NCBI GenBank assembly: GCA_026075535.2
Contig: AP026540.1
Span: 4,836,001 to 4,900,000, forward strand
DNA from: Tricholoma matsutake
Taxonomy: Eukaryota; Basidiomycota; Agaricomycetes; Agaricales; Tricholomataceae
Length of the DNA stretch: 64,000 bases
Reading direction: 5' to 3'
Made by a program: the position numbers and the translations under genes. The number at the start of each line of letters is the position of its first letter. The stretch's first letter is position 1. The notes beneath the pieces were generated by a model. That model saw only the letters and a program-made list of their open reading frames with translations, made no database searches and was not told the DNA's origin. Positions 1 to 9,105 of this stretch are shown here, piece after piece.

Positions 1-663
1 AAGATCTGTAGGTACGAACATCAGGTCGATCACCGTGGGGTGAAGGCCCTGTTGTGGGGGGAAGTGGGTAGGGCCCTCCGCTACTGGTAGAGCTCTAGTC
101 AGGCCTAATGCCGTAGCCGTTTCCACTAAGTGGTCAGCGTGAATGGAGTGCTCAGGCCCCTGGGGGTCCCAGGAGGCATGTCTCACGTTAAAATCGCTGC
201 ACATAAAGTGTAGGCGTGGGATCATCATGACGTTCTCGAACAGGAGCGTAATGGCTGAGTGTTGGCTATCCAAGTATACGTTAGCAAGTAGCATGACGTC
301 CTCCCCTATCCCAAGTGAGAAGAGGAGGATGTCACGATCGTCGATCAGATCTCGTCTGAGACCAGGTCTTAGATTAGCGATGCTGTTCGCAAAGTATACA
401 GCGACGCGTGGAGGGGAGTCAATTCCCGATGGACGCACTAAGGTTCCCCAATTAGGGCTCATTGGTGCGCCTATAACTTCTTCCCCTTCCCTGTTGTGGG
501 CAGAGGGGGCGTGTCTTATTAATCGCCAAGGAGGCTCTTGAATGAATAGCAAATCATAATCGTCTACGAAATCTGCCAGTAGAGAGTCCATGTAACCCCA
601 GTTTCTGTTTACATTCTGACTGAATACTCGTAGCTGAGGGGTAGATCTAAGTCTTTCTCTCAT
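1..663 (-). CDS. LINE L1 ORF2, N-terminal part (APE endonuclease)
   Basis: First ~221 codons of the LINE polyprotein ORF2, cut by the window edge. It starts at ATG 663-661, directly after the ORF1 stop codon at 666-664. The part present is the apurinic-like endonuclease that nicks target DNA: the FSQNVNRNWG motif near residue 14, the catalytic Glu in FIQEPPW near 43, and the phosphoesterase motif near 155-160, where the second Gly-Asp of the CGDFN motif reads CSDFN. I saw no stop codon in the part present. Reverse transcriptase and RNase H domains would follow to the left. Identity is clear from near-identity with the full copies at 9103-12972 and 50993-54862. Confidence 0.85.
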   Translation of the reverse strand, partial: MRERLRSTPQLRVFSQNVNRNWGYMDSLLADFVDDYDLLFIQEPPWRLIRHAPSAHNREGEEVIGAPMSPNWGTLVRPSGIDSPPRVAVYFANSIANLRPGLRRDLIDDRDILLFSLGIGEDVMLLANVYLDSQHSAITLLFENVMMIPRLHFMCSDFNVRHASWDPQGPEHSIHADHLVETATALGLTRALPVAEGPTHFPPQQGLHPTVIDLMFVPTDL

Positions 664-2604
664 TTACGTTCGGCCACCGCGTCCTGCAGGATGGTAAGTA
701 GGAGGAGAGCGAGAGTTGCGTCTCGCACTCACCTCGTCGTAGCGAGCCTTGATCCAATCACGGTCAAAGCGATGTCGCCAGAAATTGCATCGACGATCGT
801 CAGATGCATGATTCTTCCGGCAGTTTATGCATCTGGCCGGGTGAGGACATGCTGCCCCCTCTGGGGTAGCTGGGATGGGAGGGTTCACCTTGGCATTGCC
901 CTTACAGCACCCCGCTAGGGCACGATGGTGCTCCTTGCGGTGTGGGCCTGCACAAATCGGACACTTCGACTGTGGAGCTCTGCATGCTGGGGTGGGGTGG
1001 CCCCACTTCCAGCATCGTTGGCATAGCGGGAGACCAGGGTTTGCCCTGGCTGCCCTAACATAGGCGACATAGCGTCCGAATTGGACGCCACGTCCGAATT
1101 GGACGCCACGTCCGATAAGAGCTTTCGCTCGTGCGCCGCTGACCGAGTCAGCGACGTTGAGGTAAACGGTGCACGTGTCCGACATTCTCGAATCACGGAC
1201 TACTCGTGGGGGGACTTGCAGAATGGTGAGGTCAGATATGCCTGACTTCCCCAGGTGTGCTATAACAACATCAGGTGTAATCGCCTTGTCGTTTGCGATG
1301 TAGGGCACGTCTACCAACTTGAGGTAGGACGTGGACGTCGGTAGCGCTGCATCGATTTGGAGCGCGAAGGGGAAGGCTTTGTGGGCCGCCTCCTTGAAAC
1401 ATCGTAGGTCCTCATCTGAGGCCACTACGTCAGTTGACACTGAGAGATTTCCGGCGTGCATGGTGGCAGACTGCGCCACTAACTTAGAGTGGTGTAGTCC
1501 TAAAGTCGTCCAGACATGGTCCAGGAAGTCAGCAGGGTTCGTTCCCTCCTCCAGGGGGGGTCGAACGTGAACGAGGACCTGTCTTCAAGACGGTCCGTGG
1601 ATGGTGGGCGAAGGCTTTGCAGCCTTGGGCCTGGAAGGGCCGACGTGCTGCTGGATGTCGGCAAGCTTGTCGGTTGGGAGCTCAGGGAAGGCCTTGGCTA
1701 GTCGCACAAGGCCGTCCATGGATGTGTTAGGTGCTCGCCCCCCAGGGAAGCGAGCGACCTGAGCAAATGTCCCCTTGCCCGAAGGCTTGGTCGACATGTT
1801 CACGGGGGGAGGAGGTCCTCTACCCCATGACGAAGAAGTGCCCCCTGCTGGGGGTTTAGGAAGAGGTTGAGCCCCTCTTGGGCCTCGTGTCCTCGCAGAT
1901 TTGTGAGGGGGGGGGCGTGGCCCATCCCATCCCTCCAGGTGATCCGTCCTTGGGACGTCGTTAGGGTCAGTAGTCGCAGGTCGTTTGCCTGCACTGCCAG
2001 CCCTGTCGATAGCTCTTCGTAGGGTAGTGTTCCCCAAGTCGCGATGAAATCCAACCATGGTCGCTGCGTAAAGCACCGCCCCCAGTTGTTCTGCAATTTC
2101 CTGCCGCTGTTCAGCAGTGGGTCGTAGGGCTCCAGTCCTGTTAAGGACAGTTATGAATCCCTGAGCGTACTCCCCGAGGTTGTGGGCAAAGGTGGCTGGG
2201 CTGGCCCAATCGTCGTCCGCATCGCTTGCCATCACCGCGTCTTGGATCACGGGCTCGGGGTTGGGTGTAGTAACTTCATCCCCCCACCTGGAGGCAGGAG
2301 TAGACGGAGTGGTAGGAGGTGCAGGGGATGCTGTGGCCCTCCTGGGAGATAGTGTCGGCACGCTGAATCGCTGTGCGCGAGGTGTGATCGTTCCGGCCCC
2401 ATACGGGGAGGGAGTTGGAGAACTTCTTTGGGACCGATGAGGGCCCACGGAAGGTGCTATCTGTGAGGATCTGCGGCCCCCAGAGGGCCGCAGCGAGTCA
2501 ATGGGATCGTCGCCAGGAGTTCTGGGCGTACCGGCTCTGGAAAGGCTCCCCTCGTCCATTGCTTCACCCGATCTCCCCCTTATTCTAGATGCTGAATCAG
2601 ACAT
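664..2604 (-). pseudogene. LINE L1 ORF1 (Gag-like RNA-binding protein), one nonsense codon
   Basis: Runs from ATG 2604 (MSDSASRIRGRSG) to TAA 666-664, 647 codons in one frame, closed once by TGA at 1587-1585 (codon ~340) where other copies have CGA (Arg). The N-terminal half is Pro/Ser/Arg-rich with an acidic patch and a predicted helical block (LGEYAQGF onward). The C-terminal half has three Cys/His knuckles, the first being CQRCWKWGHPTPAC (CX2CX4HX4C). ORF1 proteins of this type coat the LINE RNA. An 18-bp tandem duplication near 1080-1115 repeats RGVQFG, explaining six extra codons compared with other copies. Confidence 0.85.
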
Positions 2605-2730
2605 GCGCTGGTAAGACGCTGTATAGACCGGATCGCTTGGATCGTAGACGGATTGAGCTACAGAGAGTGAAAACGGTGTCGACGAAAATTTCGGTGGCTG
2701 TGCACGTCGCGGTAACAAGTCAAGAAGCGA

Positions 2731-4772
2731 TGGTCATGGATCTCGTAGTTTCTCTCTACAGCACTAAGGCTTTTGGAGTAGAACGCAACAGGATGCCACT
2801 TCTGGTCCTCTGGAGACTGCTGAGACAACACAGCGCCCGTCGCAAAGTCAGAACTGTCGGCTTCTACACGAAAAGGACGCGAATCGTCAGCAAAGGTAAG
2901 GATCGGAGTGGAAGTGACCATCTCCTTAAGCTTTTCGAACGCCTCCTGTTGTGCATTATCCCACCTCCATGCCTCCTTTCCTGTCAAGTCGAACAGCGGT
3001 CGTGCATGATGTGAGAAATCCTTGATAAAACGCCGATAAAAATTGATGAAGCCCAGGAAAGACTGCACCTCCTTCTTGTTCGTGGGCGTAGGCCAAGCTG
3101 TGACCCCATTTACCTTGATAGGATCCATCTCCACTTGACCCTCCGAGATAATCAGGCCGAGGTACTCGATCTTGGTCCTTTCGAACTCGCATTTGTCCTG
3201 ACGAAGGTAGAGTTTGTACCGTCGAAGTCGCTCTAGGACGAGGCGCGTGATGCAACGGTGCTCTTCAACCGTGCGAGTGAAGATGAGGATGTCGTCGAGA
3301 TAGATGCAGACAACGCCTTCGAGGATGAGGTCATGGAAGATGTCGTTCATCATGGTCTGAAAGGTGGCAGGGCTATTAGTAAGGCCAAAGAACATGACAA
3401 GCGGTTCAAAAAGACCACGGTTGGTACGAAAGGCTGCCTTCCACTCATCTCCCTCCTTTATCCTCACATTATTATAGCTCCAACGGACATCGAGCTTGGT
3501 GAAGTATCGGGCTCCACGGAGCTGGTTTACGAGTTCGGAGATGAGGGGTAGTGGGTAGCGATTTTTGACCGTGATGTTGTTGAGTCTTCTGTAGTCTTGA
3601 ACCGGTCGAAGTGAGCCATCCTTCTTCTTGACAAAGAAAAAGGGAGAGGCCATGGGTGACTTCGATGGTCGAATACGTCCAGAGGCCAGGTGCTCGTCGA
3701 TGAACTGGTCAAGCTGCCGTTGTTCCTCCGGAGAGAGAGGATAGACCTTGCAGGATGAAGGGGTTGTGCCGGGGGTGAGTTCGATCACGTGATCCCATGG
3801 CTTACGCGCAGGAAGAGAGTCAAATGACTCCTTGGAGAACACGTCTTCAAACTCATGGAGATGAGGGAGTAAGGAGTTAGTAGAGGATTTAGCAGCGTTG
3901 TTTTTGTGGAAGGCCTCGGCGAGGCGTTGGGATATGTTCGATGTGGCACACACCTCATGCGATGAGCGAATCGCAGTGTAGAAGATCCGATCACCCTCCT
4001 CCACTTCCTCTGGGTCCTCATCATCATCATCCGAGTCCGGCATTAGATCAGGAACCCCTTCCAATTCCACTTCAGGTATAGGCAGGGGTCCAGCACGACA
4101 CTTCTGAGTTCGTCGTATTGCCGCCTTCTGTCCACGACGTTCTTGCCTGGCTTCTGTGAAACACGTCTGACAGCGGGATGGACATTGGCTCATGGTAACC
4201 TCCCCGGTGCGCCAGTCGACCTCTGGGTTATGGTCTTGAAGCCATGGATATCCCAAAATCGCCTTTTGCTTTCCTAATTGAGTGAAAGCAAAAAGGGCAC
4301 GCTCACTATGATCTTTGTAATGGAGAACCAGGTCCGCAACCTCTCGGATGGCACCAGCTTCATTTGGGGATCCATCCACGTTATATACAGGTATCGGACG
4401 TGAGAGTGAGCGAGTATTTAGACGATGTTGTTGTACCAGATGGGAATCGATGAAGAGACCAGTCGCACCAGAGTCCAGGAGCGCAGAAACACCGAGTATC
4501 TGTCCAGTGTCGGTCGTCTGCAGTTCGATGGCTAGGTTTAAGGAATGTGCAGAGGGAGTGGATGCCACAATATACTTGCGTGGTAGTTTACGCTCCCATG
4601 ATTTAATTTTGGGACGTGGAGTAGAAGGAGAGATGGGGAGAGCAGGTACGTCTTTAGCCAACTTCGAAGGGTCAGAGAGGGGAGCAGTCACAGAAATGGA
4701 TTCATTCTCCAGGGATTCAACTGACAAGACTTCAAAGCGGTTATGGACAGGCAGTGAGGGCGTACGATTCAC
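2731..4772 (-). pseudogene. pol: Gypsy Pol (protease, RT, start of RNase H), truncated by L1
   Basis: About 680 codons of Pol remain; the open frame then runs ~24 codons into antisense L1. In order: aspartic protease with LLDSGATG (Asp near residue 100), an acidic linker (~246-260), reverse transcriptase with KLDVRWSYNNVRI, FGLTNSPATF and the catalytic YLDD at about 491-494, and the start of RNase H (FRVEADSSDFATGA, ~635-648). Integrase is not in the window. The start codon is GTG at 4772-4770, overlapping the gag stop by four bases (GTGA); related elements commonly have ATGA there, so GTG is probably a decayed ATG. Apart from the insertion, the frame is open. Confidence 0.88.
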
Positions 4773-5887
4773 TCGCTGCGAATAGGAAAATCCTGCTCCT
4801 CTACAACTTCCAGCTTAACCTCCTCTGCAACTTGATCCTTCGCTTCCTCAACATCTACAAGTGCCAACAGATCTTGCAGGAGTTCGTCTCATCCCTCGGG
4901 GGTGAGCATGCGGATATCCTGACGATGGGGACACGCTCCAGCCCTGTGTCCAGGTTCCCCACAACGGTAGCAGAGATCCAACTTACGTGCACGGCTGCGG
5001 GCTGCATCAACATCCATTGGTACTGGGATATTGACGGCTGGTGTGGGAGTTTGACGAGCAGGAATGGGGTTAGGGCGGGGGAGGCTTCGATTGAAGGTGT
5101 AGGGTGTATGAGTGGTAGTTGGAGCATGGAATGCAGCATTAAACGCCGCATTTGTGAGTTGGTTCTCGTCACAGAGTGAAGCAGCTTCATACCAAGCAAG
5201 GATATCATCGTCCGCTGGGCGCCCTTCCAACATCTGTGCAATCTGGTCCTGAATTTCTCGGTTGAGCCCCCGTCGGAACTTCACCACCACTGGTAACCCA
5301 CTCCCATACCCTGCCATGTCCACCAAATCCTTGAACTCATCGATATAGTCGTCCACGGATCGATGTCCCTGGTGGTAAGTGGATGACTCAAGTCGTGTCA
5401 CTGCTCGGTGGCGTTCATTGAGGGGGCAGAAGTGGCATACGAACTCAGCTCGAAAGTCACCCCAAGTGGAGAAAGGTAGAGAACCGAGTTCTTTAGTTTG
5501 ACGTAGGATACGGTCCACATAGAGATAGGCGCGTTCAGATTTCATGTATGTGAAGGCCCAATAAATTTTTGCAGCCTCATCGACGAATTGATGCGACTGG
5601 AGACTAATGTATAACTCACAGGAATTAAGGAATGCACGTCCCTGCGCACGTGCACCATTAAATTCGGCGGGGGGGGACGGTTTGATCTGGGCACGTTCCT
5701 TAGTGGACGCGTTTGGCAAAACATCGTTGTTGGGTGCGCTTGGAGTCGTGAAGGGGGAACTATTAGTCGTAGGGTTAGCCTGGAGGGTCCTAATGAAGTT
5801 TTCAATCGTAGATTTAAGCGAGTCGATTTGCACGCGCATTCCGGAAACGTCGCTTTCAAGCGCGTCGAAGCGTTCTGATGCGTCCAT
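4769..5887 (-). pseudogene. gag: Gypsy Gag with CCHC knuckle, one nonsense codon
   Basis: Capsid/nucleocapsid protein, 372 codons from ATG 5887 to TGA 4771-4769, with an internal TGA at 4891-4889 in the frame. A coiled stretch (MDASERFDALESDVSGMRV) opens the protein. The central region resembles the retrotransposon Gag domain (RLESSTYHQGHRSVDDYIDEF), followed by a zinc knuckle CYRCGEPGHRAGAC (CX2CX4HX4C, near residue 308). After the nonsense codon the same frame continues with an acidic tail to the GTGA overlap with pol, so the stop is best read as CGA to TGA decay rather than the natural end. Confidence 0.85.
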
Positions 5888-6039
5888 GTCGCTAGGGAGC
5901 GCGTTTGGCGAAAATGGCGGCGCAATAAAGGCGAGAGTATCTGGAACGGTGTGTAGGGACTCTGTGGAGCTTTGGGAAGCGTCGTCCAGTCCGTACCTGC
6001 CTATTTTGGGCAGCGCGTTCGCGATTTTCGGGCCTTAGG

Positions 6040-6479
6040 GGAGAGTTTTCTACTATAAGGGCAACCTAAGCCTCTAGCAAAGGGAAATCCGAAGTTAAAA
6101 TTATACTACATAATACAGGCATTGGGGGCGCACCTAGCAAAGGGAAATCCGAAGAGAAAACTCTAAGGATCCCCTTGCTGATGCCCAGTATATGTGAAGA
6201 CGACAAAAATCAAATATAACCTAAAAATAGAAAAAGGCGGAGATAGGCGGATCAAGGCCGCCGAATGACATCATACCAAGGGGTATGTGTCGGAAGGGGT
6301 ACTCCGCCTCTAAATATAAAAGTGTCAACATATACAAACATGATAGCAAGGGAAAATTAGTAATAAAATCCGGAAAAATCATAGAAAATGAAGAATAGAA
6401 GGAAATGAGGTGGGGAAAAATATGGGACGAACATAAAAAATAGGAAAAACACACAGGGCACCCCCTTAGTCCCCTTACA
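6040..6479 (-). repeat. Gypsy 5' LTR and leader region
   Basis: AT-rich stretch between gag and the L2 junction, unlike the GC-rich surroundings. The outer edge (6479) starts TGTAAGGGG in minus sense. A TATA-like CTTTTATATTTA (minus) lies near 6311-6323. A 21-bp segment starting CTAGCAAAGGGAAATCC occurs twice, at 6074-6094 and 6134-6154, exactly 60 bp apart. I could not place the inner LTR boundary or primer-binding site, so the start given is approximate. The stretch 5888-6040 holds gag leader with nothing recognised. Confidence 0.6.
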
Positions 6480-7053
6480 ACGGGTGTGCCAATCCTTACA
6501 AACAGCCTTTTCGACCTGGTTTTTAAGGTAGTCTAAAGACGTCCGCAGGTGTCTGCCCATGGAGATCTTGGTAGATGTAGCTACATCGTGAGCCATCTTG
6601 TGTACGTTCCACTTGAACTTCGAGGGGACATGCCAGAATGTTACAATTCTCTCCACGTCCCCAGCTAGCCAGGGACGAAGAGAGCGACAAGCGTCCAGAG
6701 CAAAGATTTGCCCAGAGCGTGGTTTTGGATCTACGAGGGACTCGATGCCCATGGTAGAGTCCGAGAATATCACCAACTTTTTGCATCCTCTGCTGCACGC
6801 AGCGGATACTCCCAGTTGGAGAGCGAAGAGTTCGACTTCCGGGGGGGTTCTCCTCCTGGAGGCTGAGACAACGCGATCTACTTGTTCCCCCTGTCCAAAG
6901 ATGAGAGCACAAGCAACAGCTTGGAATTTAGCATCTGTGGGCACTGAAGCGTCCACTGCGACGACGAGAGTGTTATCCTCCATCTGAGCCGAGGCCCAGG
7001 CTTTGTCGAGGTCACTCCTGTAAGAACTCCTTGCCCCATCCTCCTTGGAGACA
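6480..7053 (-). pseudogene. L2 ORF2 fragment, RNase H domain
   Basis: Minus-strand remnant of the LINE RNase H domain. Visible are VVAVDASVPTDAKFQAVACA with its first catalytic Asp, the EVELFALQLGVSAAC block with the Glu, VIFSDSTMGIES with the third acidic residue, and HVPSKFKWNVHKMAHD with the last. It ends at the gypsy LTR (6480) on its 3' side and at L3 (7053) on its 5' side. The apparent 208-codon ORF at 6357-6983 continues into LTR sequence and is chimeric. Confidence 0.88.
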
Positions 7054-7179
7054 TCGCTTCTTGTCTTGCTACTGCGACGTGCACAGCCACCAAAAACTTC
7101 GTCGACTCCGTTTTCCTATTTTGTGGCTCCATCCGTCAACGATCCCAGCGATCCGGTTTAAATAGCATCTTACCAACGC

Positions 7180-9102
7180 ATGTCAGACTCTGTTAGTAGA
7201 ATAAGGGGGAGATCGGGCGAAGCAATGGACGTGGGGAACCCTTCCAGAGCCGGTACGCCCAGAACTCCTGGCGACGACCCCATTGATTCTCTACGGCCCT
7301 CTGGGGGCCGTAGATCCTCACAGATAGCACCTTCGGTGGGCCCTCATCGGTCCCAAAGAAGCTCTCCAACTCCCTCCCCGTATGGGGCCGGAACGATCAC
7401 ACCTCGCGCACAGCGATTTAGCGTGCCGACACTATCTCCCAGGAGGGCCACAGCGTCCCCTGCACCACCTACCACTCCTTCTACTCCTGCCTCCAGGTGG
7501 GGGGACGAAGCTTTGACACCCAACCCCGAGCCCGTGATCCAAGACACGGTGATGGCGAGCGATGCGGACGACGATTGGGCCGGACCAGTCACCTTCGCCC
7601 ACGACCTCGGGGAATACGCCCAGGGATTCATTACTGTTCTGAACAGGACTGGAGCCCGACAACCTACTGCTGAACAACGGCAGGAAATTGCAGAACAACT
7701 GGGGGCAGTGCTGTATGCAGCGACCACAGTTGGATTCCATCGCGACTCGGGGAACACGACCCTCCGAAGAGCCATCGACAGGGCTAGCGGTGCAGGCAAA
7801 CGACCTGCGACTACTGACCCCAACGACGTCCCAAGGACGGAGCACCTGGAGGGATGGGATGGGCCATGCCCCCCCCCTCACAAATCTGCAAGGACACGAG
7901 GCCCGAGAGGGGCTCGACCTCTTCCTAAACCCCCAACAGGGGGCACCTCTTCTTCATGGGGCAGAGGACCTCCTCCCCCTGTGAACATGTCAACCAAGCC
8001 TCCGGGCAGGGGGACGTTTGCTCAGGTCGCTCGCTTCCCCGGGGGGCGAGCCCCTAACACATCCATGGACGGCCTTGTGCGACTAGCCAAGGCCTTCCCT
8101 GAGCTTCCAACCGACAAACTAGCTGACATCCAGCAGCACGTCGGTCCATCCAGGCCCAAGGCTGCAAAGCCTTCGCCCACCGTTCACGGACCGTCACGAA
8201 GACAGGTCCTCGTTCACGTTCGACCCCCCCTAGAGGAGGGAACGAACCCTGCTGATTTCCTGGACCATGTCCGGACGACCTTAGGACTGCACCACTCCAA
8301 GTTAGTGGCGCAGTCTGCTACCATGCACGCCAGGAATCTATCGGTGTCAACTGACGTAGTGGCCTCGGACGAGGACCTACGATGCTTCAAGGAGGCGGCT
8401 CACAAGGCCTTCCCCTATGCGCTCCAGATCGACGCAGCGCTACCAACGTCCACGTCTTACCTCAAGTTGGTAGACGTGCCATACATTGCAAACGACAAGG
8501 CCATTACGCCTGATGTTGTCATAGCTCACCTGGGGAAGTCAGGCATATCTGACCTCACCGTGCTGCAGGTCCCCCCACGGGTCGTCCGTGATTCGAGAAT
8601 GTCGGATACGTGCACCGTGTACCTCAACGTTGCTGACTCCGTCAGTGGCACACGAGCGAAAGCTCTCATCGGACGTGGTGTCCAGTTTGGATGATACGTC
8701 GCCTACGTTAGGGCAGCCAGGGCGAATCCCGGACTCCCACTATGCCAACGGTGCTGGAAGTGGGGCCACCCCACCCCAGCATGCAGAGCTCCACAGTCGA
8801 AGTGTCCGATATGTGCAGGCCCACACCGCAAGGAGCACCATCGTGCCCTAGCGGGGTGCTGTAAGGGTAACGCCAAGGCGAACCCTCCCATCCCAGCCAC
8901 CCCAGAGGGGGTAGCATGTCCTCACCCGGCTAGGTGCTTGAACTGCCAGAAGAACCACGCATCCGACGATCGTCGATGCAATTTCTGGCGACATCGCTTT
9001 GACCGTGACTGGATCAAGGCTCGCTATGACGAGGTGAGTGCGAGACGTAACTCTCGCTCTCCTCCTACTTACCATCCCGCAGGACGCGGTGGCCGAACGT
9101 AA
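7180..9102 (+). pseudogene. LINE L3 ORF1 (Gag-like), one nonsense codon
   Basis: RNA-binding ORF1 protein, 640 codons plus TAA. Start ATG 7180 gives MSDSVSRIRGRSGEAMD. Residues ~1-130 are low-complexity Ser/Pro/Arg; ~130-200 hold an acidic patch and a helical block (LGEYAQGFITVLNRTG, then AEQRQEIAEQLGAVLY). An RGPRG-rich basic linker follows, then a conserved block with VLVHVRPPLE, then three C-terminal zinc knuckles (CQRCWKWGHPTPAC, a CPICAGPH motif, a CLNCQKNH motif). A TGA at 8692-8694 (codon 505) replaces an Arg codon seen in other copies and would remove all knuckles. The frame then stays open to TAA 9100-9102. Confidence 0.9.
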
Positions 9103-9105
9103 ATG
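9100..9105 (+). promoter_or_regulatory. ORF1 stop / ORF2 start junction TAA-ATG
   Basis: The ORF1 stop TAA is followed at once by the ORF2 ATG, in the same frame, so a single codon separates the two proteins. The same TAAATGAG occurs in L1 (663-666), L2 (21560-21565), L6 (32767-32772), L4 (40056-40061) and L8 (54860-54865). This fits stop-start reinitiation, as shown for the UAAUG of the silkworm LINE SART1, or stop-codon readthrough. Which one is used cannot be told from sequence. Confidence 0.7.

Larger units (their letters stand above)
1..2730 (-). mobile_element. LINE copy L1 (Tad1-like), 5' part, runs off the left edge
   Basis: Minus-strand non-LTR retrotransposon. The 5' end lies near 2730, where CGCTTCTTGACTTGTTAC (minus) starts and gypsy pol stops. 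It holds the leader, all of ORF1 and the start of ORF2; the rest and the poly(A) tail lie outside the window, so no TSD can be matched. It is inserted in the RNase H region of the gypsy element and is therefore younger than it. ORF1 has one nonsense codon. Confidence 0.9.
2731..6479 (-). mobile_element. Ty3/gypsy LTR retrotransposon, 5' LTR side, cut by L1
   Basis: Minus-strand element with 5' LTR/leader (right), gag and pol up to RNase H. L1 is inserted at 2730/2731 and the integrase and 3' LTR lie beyond it, outside the window. The outer LTR edge is at 6479: in minus sense the LTR begins TGTAAGGGGACTAAG, and L2 ORF2 resumes at 6480. Order gag, protease, RT, RNase H fits Ty3/gypsy (Metaviridae). 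The short TSD cannot be checked because the other end is missing. Confidence 0.88.

Noticed and set aside
143..541. Long plus-strand ORFs antisense to LINE ORF2 (143-541 and similar at 9369-9563, 27548-27757)
   Set aside because: They are shadows of the strongly conserved LINE coding strand; the same pattern recurs in every copy.
2658..2730. Extension of the gypsy Pol frame (HRFLTCYRDVHSHR)
   Set aside because: These ~24 codons are antisense L1 leader, open by chance.
6357..6479. C-terminal hydrophobic stretch in the 208-codon ORF at 6357-6983
   Set aside because: It is LTR sequence read through from the L2 RNase H fragment, not a membrane domain.
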